From Hemileia vastatrix (taxonomy: Eukaryota; Basidiomycota; Pucciniomycetes; Pucciniales; Zaghouaniaceae): a stretch of DNA of 64,000 nt. Shown here piece after piece: positions 55,930 to 64,000 of the stretch; position 1 is the stretch's first letter, and each line of letters begins with the position of its first letter. The notes under the pieces are model-generated. The model was not told the DNA's origin. It saw only the letters and a list, made by a program, of their open reading frames with translations, and did no database searches. The translations under genes were made by a program, and so were the position numbers. The DNA is taken from assembly GCA_030280995.1 (NCBI GenBank), contig JASXTE010000016.1:25071501-25135500 (forward strand), read 5' to 3'.

Positions 55930-57540
55930 CAGTTCGATGAAGATGTTCCAGTAGTTAGGGCCAGCACAAAGGGTGCTGAAGATTTTTTTGACTTCCCCTA
56001 AGAGGCTAAACTGGCTGGATCTGATCTTGATTCTGGTGATCAGGATATTTTTGTTGATGAAGATGGAGTTGTTGTTTGGGACAGCTCAAATTTGGAAAAT
56101 GGTGATTTTGTTACTGAACTGGATTCTCACAAGTTTCAGTGGAAAGAGAAGGACGTGCCAAAATTTAAGGATTGGTGTTCTGGTTGGGCTGCTCAATTGG
56201 CTCATGTTCACACTGGTGATTTTGATGATAGAATTGTACCCTTGGATGTTGTTTTGCTGGATTTTGAAGATGAGACCTTGGGGTCAGTCTGTGTTTTATT
56301 TTATTTTGGTGGAATATCTGTTGACCTTTGAGAGGCCAGATAGTTGTGATGATGATACTTGGTTGGCAATCAAGAAGAAGAGTCCTGGATTTTATGTGTC
56401 AGGAAGCCGGTTGATGAGGAGGAGACATCCTAATCCTCAAGTGGTGGTGACTCAGAAGAAGGGTCAAGAAGTTGTATTGAAGTCTTTGCATGTAGACCTT
56501 GGTCATAGAGGCTTTGGGGAGACTTATAGAAGAGTAGCAGAAAAATTTTTGTGGCCAGGTATGAAGTTGGCTGTGCAGGGTTGGGTTCAATATTGTGAAG
56601 AATTTCAAAGAAGAAGTCACTTGAAACCTTAAGAGGTCGTCTGTGCTACTGGTGAATCAATTGTTTTTGGAAGGTTCAGTCTGGATTCTGTCCATATTAA
56701 AGAGGGCAGGTATAAATACTTGATTGTTTCTAGGGATGATTTGTCTAGTTGGGTTGAGGCAGTGCCTCTGGTTAATTTGACTGCCAAGAATGGGGCAGAA
56801 TTTTTGAAGAAGGAAAGGATTTATAGGTATCAGTTGATGAAGTTGGTGACTGTTGATGGCGGGCCAGAGTTTTATGCCGAATTTAAAGAAGCTGTGGCTA
56901 GTGTTAGCTCTAAAGTTAGAGGGGCTACACCTTATTATCTTGAAGCTGAAGGCATGGTTGAAAGAGGCCATCAAGTTATCAAGAATTCTTTGGTGAAGAT
57001 GTGTGGAGATAGTGCTGAAAAGTGGAGGCATTATTTACCCTTGGTGTTATTTGCTGATAGGGTCACTGTGAAGAGGACAACTGGCTATTCTCCTTATGAG
57101 CTAATGTTTGGTCAGAAAGCTGTTCTACCTGTGGACTTGGAAGCTGTGTCTTATCTTAGATTTGATTGGGATGAGGTGCACTCAACAGAAAAATTGCTCT
57201 GTGCCAGGATGCAACAGTTGGAATGCAGAGAGGAATTTCAAGAGAAGGCATACTCTAGAATGATGAAGATTAGAAATCAATCAGTCAGATACTGGAACAA
57301 GAAGTTGGCTCATAGACTCAGGAATCCCTTGAAACCTGGTTGTTTGGTTTTGGTGTATAATAGAAGTTTGGAGAGTCAGTGGGGAAAATGTTTGCTGACA
57401 GATAGAATGGACCTTACAGAGTCACATCTCAGGTGTCTGGAGGTTCTTATGTTTTGGAAGAGTTGGATGGTGCAGTCTTGAAAAAGAGAGTGGCTTCAGA
57501 CCAGGTGAAGAGGATCTATCCTAGAGGCACTATGCATGTA
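55930..57540 (+). pseudogene. G5 integrase
   Basis: After the remnant of the junction motif (PxEAKLAG, x a stop) come the zinc domain (LHVDLGHRGFGET, WPGMKLAVQGWV, CEEF: the second Cys is lost), a stop, then LDSVHIKEGRYKYLIVSRDDLS (first Asp: SLDAVH in G1 reads SLDSVH here), TVDGGPEFYAEFKEA, EAEGMVERGHQVIK (Glu) and the Gypsy C-terminal part up to RIYPRGTMHVED. A frameshift near 57400 damages the C-terminus. Trp stands where G1 has a TAG (LSSWVEA). Confidence 0.88.
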
Positions 57541-57548
57541 GAAGATTG

Positions 57549-58090
57549 ACTCCGCAATGAGGATAAACTATGGAACGTTCTTTGTGTTTTGGATTTTTTT
57601 TGGTGTTGCAGAGCAACTTTTGTGTTGGAAACTTTTTGTTAGAAGGTACCCATGGGTGGGGCTTCTATATTTTATCTTGGAAAGTGTAGGGGTAACTGAT
57701 GGGCTGGCTGCTCTGTAGAAAAGTTACCCCAGATTGTCTGTTTCCAATCCTTTCTCTTAATTTGGTTGAACCCTAGTATTAGTTTCTTTTCACAGGTTTT
57801 AGTACTCTATGACTTTAAACTGGAATTTCCTTTGGTTTTCAAGTGCTGGACTCTTCACTCTTATTGGTTTTGGCTTATTGTGTTGGATGTTGTGTTTTTG
57901 TTAGAAAGTACAGGGGGGGGGCTTCTAGATTTTATTTTGGAAGTTTGGGGGTAACTGATGAGCTGGCTGCTCTGTAGAACAGTTACCCCAGAATGTCTTT
58001 CTCAAGTCATTTGTTTTTCCTAGTTGAAATCTAGTTCTGTTTTTTATTATTCAGGTTTCAAGTCCACTATGACTTTAAACTGGTTTGGGA
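57549..58090 (+). ncRNA. Duplicated SL-A plus hairpin module in the G5 3' region
   Basis: A junction hairpin motif (CTCCGCAATGAGGATAAACTA) follows the integrase stop. A ~260-bp unit then occurs twice (from about 57638 and 57899), each with SL-A (57689-57730 and 57947-57989; arms GGGGTAACT/AGTTACCCC around a GGCTGGCTGCTCTGTAGAA loop) and a hairpin motif (near 57800 and 58052, ending GACTTTAAACTGG). Confidence 0.65.
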
Positions 58091-58128
58091 CTGGCTTCTT
58101 TATCTTTGGTTCTTTCGGATTAGCAGTG

Positions 58129-58184
58129 GATCACTGGTGGTCTCCCATCATTTTTACTTATTGGAGGGAGCCCACCCAGTGATC
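58129..58184 (+). ncRNA. Conserved stem-loop SL-B in G5
   Basis: GATCACTGGTGGTCTCCC pairs with GGGAGCCCACCCAGTGATC over an AT-rich loop of about 20 nt. Matches G1 4540-4597. Confidence 0.6.
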
Positions 58185-58359
58185 ATTTCTATGGATCGGA
58201 GTTTCTCTTATTGGTCCATCTATGGAGCTGGACTGTCTTTGATTTTGTAGTTATGTTTTTGCTAGATAGTAGTTTCAGATTATTTTCTTTTTTCTCTTTT
58301 TTTCTTTTAATTTTTTATGGGGGTTGTTAAAATTATAAAATTAAAAATATAGGGTGTTA

Positions 58360-58590
58360 CCACATCAGGGTCACCTAGATGTGGGCAAGCATTGGTGGGG
58401 AAAGGCTCATCAATTGGCCGGGAAATGCTATTTTATCATTTTAGTTTATTTTTTATATATATATTCTCATTATTACCCTTAATTTAGGTTTATTATTTCA
58501 AATTTTTTAAATTTTTAAGGTGTATCCACATCAAGGTGCACTTGGATGTGGGCAAGGTATCAGGGGATCAGCTCATCAATTGGCTGGGGG
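58360..58590 (+). ncRNA. Two conserved stem-loops SL-C in G5
   Basis: Copy 1 (58360-58422) has arms CCACATCAGG and CCTAGATGTGG; copy 2 (58526-58590) has CCACATCAAG and CTTGGATGTGG. The inner pairs change from A-T to G-C between copies. Each is followed by GGCTCATCAATTGGC or GCTCATCAATTGGC. An AT-rich tract separates them and another follows to about 58760. Confidence 0.65.
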
Positions 58591-58895
58591 ATACCATTTG
58601 TATTATTTTTTATATTCTATTTTATTTCATTTATTTTTATTTCATTTTACTTATCAATTTTTAATTTTAGTATATTAGTAGATCATAAAAAAAAATTATT
58701 ATTATTAGTCAAATTTATAGTTATTTGTTTTTTATTATTTATTTATTATTATGTTTTTTTAATCATTTTTCAGGAGCTCATTGTCTGGATGATGAAGCTT
58801 CTGGAGGCTGGTCCGGATTGTGACATTTTTTTTGTTTTTTTTTTGGGATTGTGGGTAGCACTGTGTTCTTTGAAGTGCATCCTGCTGGAGAGATT

Positions 58896-59830
58896 TTATG
58901 GATTGTAATGGGCAGGAATTGGATTAGAGGGAAGTTCAGAGGAGGAAGAAGAAGAGGCAGGAATGGAGTGCTGGAAAGTGTGCTTAATGATCCTAGACAT
59001 CTTCCAGTGGTCATTTAACAGGCACTTTCTCAGGGATTTTTCAAAGTCATTTAAAGGTCCATGGAGGGCAAAGGCTTTTAGCATGTTGGAACACCTGGTG
59101 CTTAGGTGTTTTTTCATCTCTCCATAATCCAGTGTCAAAGAAGTTCCTAGAGGTTAGCCAACTCCAATAGTAGATTCAAGAGGAGGGGTGCCAACTAGAC
59201 AAGAAGTATTGGATCAGTAAATATTTTTGTTGCAGAAAGGGGATGAATTAATTTGGTACTTACAGATTGGAAGCTCATCAAATTTGTCAGCAGCTGGAAT
59301 TTGGATCTCTGAAGATTTTGCAATGGCCATAGTGGGTGGATAAATCAGGGAAAGATATGGATTCTCTTGGTCTTCCTCTGAAAGATTTTGAGATGGTGAA
59401 CTAGGAGGCTGATTTTCCTGGGGCCTAGTTGGAGCAGCAGGATTGTTTTTTTTTTGTGGTTTTTATTTCTGTTGGATTCAGCTGGAGGAGGTGCTGGTGA
59501 TGGAGTACTAGGGTTGTTAAAAAATGGAGCAGGAGAGGGTGATTTGGAAGCGGATTGATCTCTTCTATATGGAGCTTTTGAAGGGATGGAACTTTCAAAA
59601 GAATAGTTGGCTGACAGAGGAGAGGTGTAGTTTTGTTGTCTTAACTGGGGACAAAGTTGTTGCTTTGGTGCAGTGTTGGGTGCTCTGGGTTTTTTGGGGT
59701 CCTCTGGAAGGTCTCCTAGAAGTTTGGGAAAATTTGGAGTTTTTGGACCTTCGAAGGGTTGGCTGCATTGCTCTGGGAGCAGTCGGAGGTGATTGTGTAG
59801 AGTTGTTTTCCCTGATTGATTGAATTAGGC
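58896..59830 (-). pseudogene. Antisense Pro-rich spliced gene in G5 3' region (module C)
   Basis: Minus-strand coding from about 59830: HNHLRLLPEQ, FEGPKTPNFPKLLGDLPEDP, then a Pro/Ser/Ala-rich part (FFNNPSTPSPAPPPAE), a shift in an A run near 59450, and NQPPSSPSQNLSEEDQENPY to MAIAKSSEIQIPAADKFDEL. An intron (59263-59195, 69 nt; GTAAGT donor, TTACTGAT branch-like, GTCTAG acceptor) joins to FGTPPLESTIGVG. After an in-frame TAA the frame runs LTLDYGEMKKHLSTRCSNML to a Ser-rich end and TAA 58896-58898. Family unknown. Open antisense over ~900 bp with a proper intron argues for a real gene. Confidence 0.55.
59195..59263 (-). other. Predicted spliceosomal intron, 69 nt
   Basis: Minus-strand GTAAGTACC donor, TACTGATCC near the 3' end, CTTGTCTAG acceptor. 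Splicing joins two open frames in the same phase; without it the frame drifts through low-complexity sequence. Confidence 0.55.
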
Positions 59831-59979
59831 TGTTTTACGGTTGTTTTTGGAGGTTTTGAGCCTGATTTTTACTGTCTAGTGAGGCGGGCGGGGCGTCTGG
59901 ATGCAGTCTAGAAGCCTGGGAGCTGATTTTGAAGCTCTTGGAGCTAATTTAGCAGAGATAAAAGCAGTTTCTTGGGAAG

Positions 59980-60300
59980 CTAAGGCTGGTCTTTTGGGAA
60001 GAGTTCTGGAAGCTGAGCTTCTGGATCTTCTGGAAGGTGCTTAAGATAAAGAGGAAGAGGAAGGACCAGGCTCTGAGGATCTGGTAGGGGATCTGGAGAT
60101 GTATTAATGAGAAGGTGAAGGAGGAAGATAGGGTAGTTGGCATCTCTGTCACATTTTTTCTTTTTGGAATAGCAAGAATCACAAGCCATGTTGTAGAATT
60201 TGGATTCAGGAGTTGGAAGAGTGATTGTGGAAGGTCTGCACATGTGGATGCACTGTTTGCAGGCATAGTTCTTGGGAGCAGTGAAGCAAGGGAGAGTAGA
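59980..60300 (-). pseudogene. Antisense Cys-rich module B in G5 3' region
   Basis: The minus strand reads YACKQCIHMCRPSTI, then MACDSCYSKKKKCDRDANYP (CX2CX6C, as in half of a Zn2Cys6 cluster), then a Pro/Leu-rich tail with LPEDPEAQLPELFPKDQP and a stop. The first half is short of one spacing (CX2CX3C), so it is either damaged or a different finger. It looks like a second copy or continuation of module A. A TTTTCTCACCACAG just upstream could be a splice acceptor. Confidence 0.5.
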
Positions 60301-60479
60301 AGGGTGAACATCAGGAGATCCAGCCTTGATCTGTGGTGAGAAAAGATGATAAAAAGGGATAGGAGGAGATATTTTTTGTCAGTGATGGGTAGATGATGAA
60401 GTGAAGGTGGAAGTTCAGCAGATTGGCTGTAGGGGTGGTCTGTATGAAATTGGCTGCGTCTATTTTATGCAAAATTATG

Positions 60480-60950
60480 CCAGTCCATCAAGACTTTAAA
60501 CTGAAATCTGGTTTCTGTTAGTCCTCCAAGACTTTAAACTGGCTGGTTTCAAGATTTTATCAAGACTAGTCCATCAAGACTTCAAACTGAACACTGTGTT
60601 AGTCCCCCAAGACTTTAAACTGAGGATTGTTGTTGGTTTTTGAGTCCCCCAAGACTATAAACTGAGAAATGGGTTTTGTTGTTGGAGTTGGTTTTGAAAG
60701 ATTGGTGGAGGGTATCCACAGGGGGAGCCTCAAAATTTAGCAAAGGCAAGTTTGGGGGTAAATTATGGGCTGGCAGATCTATTCACAATTACCCCAGATA
60801 TTAGTTTTTTCTCTGTGTCCTAATGAGGTTGATCTCTGGTTCTGGGTTTATGATTTAGGTTTTTGAGTCACCCAAGACTTTAAACTGAGGTTTTTTGGGT
60901 CCCCCAAGACTATAAAATGAGGATGGTCCCCCAAGACTTAAAACTGAGGG
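60480..60950 (+). repeat. Hairpin-motif array and third SL-A of G5
   Basis: In element orientation, copies of AGTCCNCCAAGACTTTAAACTG-type sequence begin near 60482, 60518, 60567, 60600, 60643, 60866, 60898 and 60926; arms AGTC/GACT, loop mostly CCCCCA, CTCCAA or CATCAA. SL-A copy 3 lies at 60754-60795 (GGGGTAAATT ... AATTACCCC). This is the counterpart of the G1 array 3076-3975. Confidence 0.8.
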
Positions 60951-61007
60951 TTGTTTGTGGTTACATCCTATAGAGGGTGTGGTCAATTTTTCTTTTCTGA
61001 ATCAAAC

Positions 61008-61615
61008 TCAAGTACTAGTGTAATTACAGAGGGAATCAAGAGATGAAATGAAGTGTTCAGAATTAGTCTTGAACTGGTAAATGAGGTGTCTTCTGTTCTC
61101 AATGTCCTGTGAATCTCTAGCAGGAGTGGATTGGAAGTAGTGAAGCAGATGTTGTTTTTGTTGAGATGTGTGTTGTTGGAACTTGGCCTTGATAGTGGGC
61201 AAGTGGTTTGGTGTTGGTGGTAAAATGAATCCTACATTTTTATCATCACTATCAGAAGATGGAGGAACTGAGAAGTCATTAGTTTTAAAGTTGAAGGAAT
61301 AAATGAAAGTTATTTACCATCAGATGGACCAGGGAAGGTGGAACTTGTTGTTTTATGTGTTGTGGTACTCTTCTGTGAAGGGTGAAGCTTTTTGATTAAT
61401 CTGGGTATAAGGATGGATGGCCTAAATCTTTTGGTGCTGGTAGAAGATGGACCAGGTTGAGGTGGAGGTGAATGTGTTGCAGAAGATAATAGACCAGGTC
61501 TCTAGCAGGTCTTCTTTCTTGATTGGCAGACATCACAGGACGTTCTGTATGGATTGACAGGAGGCGTGATGGTGCAGATTATATTATTGTCAATGCAGTA
61601 TTGGCAAGGACCCAT
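61008..61615 (-). pseudogene. Antisense Zn2Cys6-like gene in G5 3' region (module A)
   Basis: ATG at 61615 opens MGPCQYCIDNNIICTITPP and RTSCDVCQSRKKTC: cysteines spaced CX2CX6C-X12-CX2CX6C, the spacing of fungal Zn(II)2Cys6 DNA-binding clusters, though the basic residues are in the second half rather than the first. A TAG (61502-61504) follows the last Cys, then the frame continues (RPGLLSSATHSPPPQPGPSS, basic KRFRPSILIPRLIKKLH). A 50-nt intron (61317-61268) joins to a second exon (DSDDKNVGFILPPTPNHLP, QHTSQQKQHLLHYFQSTPA) ending TGA at 61008. The ATG is 80 bp inside the 3' LTR border, so antisense transcription from that LTR is possible. Likely nuclear; target unknown. Confidence 0.6.
61268..61317 (-). 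other. Predicted spliceosomal intron, 50 nt
   Basis: Minus-strand GTAAATAAC donor, AAACTAATGAC branch site 14-18 nt before CTTCTCAG acceptor. Skips an immediate TAA and restores an open frame. Confidence 0.6.
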
Positions 61616-61680
61616 TTCAGTAGCAAATTTGGGAAGAAGGTTGAAGATGGTGGTTTGATGAAGAAAAATGTGGAAATTCT

Positions 61681-61695
61681 CAATTGGAGGGAGGA
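61681..61695 (+). promoter_or_regulatory. Polypurine tract of G5
   Basis: AATTGGAGGGAGGA directly before the TGTGG start of the 3' LTR; same as in G1. Confidence 0.8.
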
Positions 61696-62788
61696 TGTGG
61701 TCTTCCAACACTGGCAGGGGCCTTTTTTGTGCAAATTGGCACTGTTTGTGGATGTCTTAATTGACATCTGTTAAGGAGTTGAGTATTTTTCTGGTTTTAT
61801 TCCGTGGATATTGGGTCTGCGCTTATGTGGGTACTATCATTGGATAGCCCCGGGTTTTCTCTATATTTTATGTCTTGTAGAAATTTTTCATATTCTAAGT
61901 TTTAAGGGGCATTTCCTCATTTTTCATTTATAAAAGATATCTGTTTAATATTGTTTTTCGTGTTTTAAGGCCTAACCTTAAGTCTTAGAGTTAAGTTCTT
62001 AGTACCATTGGATAGAGCTAATTTTTCTCTATATTTCATGTCTCAAAGTTGTTATAGTGAAATTCCATGTTTTAAAGGCTTTAGTAGTTGCAGCTAATTT
62101 TTCTAAGTAGATTAGTTGTTTTTATTGGTTTTCTGGCTTCAGGGAGTCCGGGCCACTTCAGGCGGCACCTCCAACATAGGGGGGCCCGCCCGCCTCTGTT
62201 TTAGAAGGTTGGGGAGCACTTCAGGAGGGTTTTTTATTCAATTTGGTGGGTACAGGCGCCAGATTGGTGGGTGTGCATGGGCTCTTAGATAGTGGTCTGT
62301 GTATACATAGTGAATAAGACAGTTTGGGGCAACCTTAATTATCATACAACCATCCGGAGGTGATATCTTTGTTCCTCACTCTGTTTTTACTGTTTTCTGG
62401 CCACAATTTGGCTATGTTTTTTGCAAGTGAGTTCTTCATTTAACTTAACTTTGGCAACTGTTTTCTCTGTTATAGTCTTACAAGCTATAGCAAGTATTAT
62501 TGCTGTCTCAGGTGTGGATTCGCAGTCTATATCAAGTATCTTTGCTGTCTCTGGTGTGGACATTGTTCTACATTTCAGTTCTTTGGTCTGGTAGTCTGTC
62601 TGGTGACTACTTTCTTGGCTCATCAAGCAGTCAAGTGTGTTGAAAAGGGTCTATAGCAAAACAGGAACCAACTTACTCTAGCAATTAAATCTCACTCTAT
62701 TTTTCTAAAGGTACAGGGAATTTTCTCTCTGGTTCTTCTCAAACTCCCTTGTTCAAGGCCTATATCTAGCTCTATAGGATTGTCTACA
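61696..62788 (+). repeat. 3' LTR of G5
   Basis: 1093 bp, uninterrupted copy of the 5' LTR; TGTGGTCTTCC to GTCTACA. It provides the empty site for S2 near 61937. Confidence 0.9.
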
Positions 62789-64000
62789 GTGACATGTCAC
62801 CTTATGTATGCAATAACAGAAGCCCAGAAGAAAAAGAGGCAAAAGATGATGCTCCATGTTGCCTCATATTTTGCTTGTTGGTCAAAGGCATATGTGACAT
62901 ACATTAGTGTGAATTTTCATAAAGATGAGGTGGAATTTTACATCATCTTTTACTTTCTGGTGAATAGTGAAGTTAGTTGGTAGTGTAGTTTCTTACATGC
63001 ATACATGAGGCGACATGTCGCCTCATGTATGCATGTGGGAAACTTGCTTTCTCACATTGTAAAAATAAAAATTATACAAAATAAAATTAAATATTTTAAT
63101 TGCATACATGAGGCAACATGTCGCCTCATGTATGCAATAACAGCATCTTAGAAAAAAAACAGGCAAAAGATGAGGCACCATGTTGCCTCATCTTTTTTTT
63201 TTGGTCAAACAAAGTTTCCACATACACTAGGCCATATTTTCTCAAAAAGATGATGTGGAATGTTGCCTCATCTTCTTCTTTCTGGCACATATTGAAGGTA
63301 ATGGGTAGGGCATTTGTTTACATGCATAAATGAGGAAACATGTTGCTTCATGTATGTATGTGGGAAACTTGCTTTCTCACATTTAAAAAAAATACAAAAA
63401 AAAATATAATATTATAATTGCATACATGAGGCGACATGTCGCCTTTTTTATGCATGTAAACAACTACCCTACCCATTATCTTAACAATTTTCCAGAAAGC
63501 AAAACATGAAACAACATTCCACCTCATCTTTATGCAAATATGGCCTAGTGTATGTGGCATCTTCCTTTGACCAACAAGAAAAAGATGAGGCAACATGGTG
63601 CCTCATCTTTTGCCTGTTTATTTTTCTGAGCTGCTGTTATTGCATACATGAGGCAACATTTCACCTCATGTATGCAATTAAAATATTTAATTTTATTTTG
63701 TATAATTTTTATTTTTACAATGTGAGAAAGCAAGTTTCCCACATACATATATGAGGCGACATGTTGCCTCATGTATGCATGTAATCAACTACACTACCCA
63801 CTACCTTCACTATTTGCCAGAAAGTAAAAGATGATGCAACATGCCACCTCATCTTGAGGCAAATTTACCATGTCCTGGAGATATGAATAAATGTGCTGCA
63901 TCATGTCATGAGGACATGGTAGATATTTTGTATGTACAAAAGTGTGCCAACATATCATTAAGGTACTATGTTGGATTGAAACATTGGTTAGCATATGTAG
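62789..64000. repeat. C1 continued: palindrome array, part 2
   Basis: Resumes with the right half of the palindrome cut by G5 (GTGACATGTCACCTTATG). Long-class palindromes at 62999-63032 (perfect, 34 bp), 63102-63135, 63321-63358, 63420-63453, 63642-63675 and 63746-63780 alternate with short-class ones (63167-63200 and near 63580-63620). From about 63850 the text matches, in reverse, the left border of the C2 array (ATGTCATGAGGACATGGT), so the array ends here and C1 continues past the window. Confidence 0.85.

Larger units (their letters stand above)
39617..62788 (+). mobile_element. G5: large G1-family Ty3/Gypsy element with nested insertions
   Basis: 5' LTR (39617-41892, split by S2), primer site, gag (split by C2), protease, RT/RNase H, integrase, a ~4.1 kb 3' region, polypurine tract and 3' LTR (61696-62788). 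Net length without S2 and C2 is about 12.5 kb. Flanking tetranucleotides GCAA and GTGA sit inside the C1 palindrome and could be a worn target duplication. All coding parts are damaged. Confidence 0.9.

Noticed and set aside
59524..59823. Sense-strand 99-aa frame in the G5 3' region
   Set aside because: It is the complement of the proline-rich antisense gene, whose strand has the intron signals.
1..64000. Search for intact host genes
   Set aside because: Every frame above about 100 codons is either transposon-derived or low-complexity; none has a start, introns and domain pattern of a host gene outside an element.

Overview
The window is eukaryotic and made almost entirely of transposable elements. 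I see no intact host gene, rRNA gene or tRNA gene. The DNA is AT-rich. Spliced reading frames carry short introns of 50 and 69 nt with GTAAGT/GTAAAT donors, CTRAY-like branch sites and YAG acceptors. The protein families visible are Ty3/Gypsy polyproteins, a PIF/Harbinger transposase, a TET/JBP-like 2OG-Fe(II) oxygenase and a Zn2Cys6-like cysteine pattern. Together these suggest a fungus, most likely a basidiomycete with a repeat-swollen genome such as a rust. The taxon is an inference.

Layout. 1-1295: minisatellite and the end of an old LTR. 1300-13252 (minus): G1, a nearly complete Ty3/Gypsy element with two ~1.1 kb LTRs about 98% alike, a 4-bp target duplication, a tRNA-Lys-type primer site, gag, protease, RT/RNase H and integrase, and an unusually long 3' region. 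~14.9-23.0 kb (minus): G2, a decayed Gypsy element of a different lineage, with an array of seven ~46-bp palindromes at 19.0-19.8 kb. 24311-29197: a solo LTR (S1) split by H1, a Harbinger-like DNA transposon (25278-28989) that also holds a decayed TET-like oxygenase. 29.2-31.7 kb: G3, an old relative of G1. 31682-34831: G4, another relative, inserted in G3. 34832 onward: C1, a CACTA-like DNA transposon inserted in the protease gene of G4. 39617-62788: G5, a large G1 relative inserted inside C1. G5 has a second solo LTR (S2) in its 5' LTR and a complete 9.5 kb CACTA-like element (C2, 42373-51834) in its gag. C1 resumes at 62789 and runs off the window.

G1, G3, G4 and G5 are one family: same gag start, same protease-RT-RNase H-integrase order, and the same polypurine tract in G1 and G5. 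G1 and G5 also share several conserved stem-loops in the 3' region, three of them showing base-pair covariation. A ~22-nt hairpin motif recurs more than 30 times in G1 and G5; in G1 some copies lie inside the coding region exactly between protein domains. G5 additionally carries antisense, intron-containing reading frames between integrase and the 3' LTR, the first of them with a CX2CX6CX12CX2CX6C cysteine array. The two CACTA-like copies contain arrays of long perfect palindromes. These hairpins, antisense genes, palindrome arrays and the TET-like cargo are the most novel content. All protein-coding parts show stops, frameshifts or lost catalytic residues; G1 is the least damaged.
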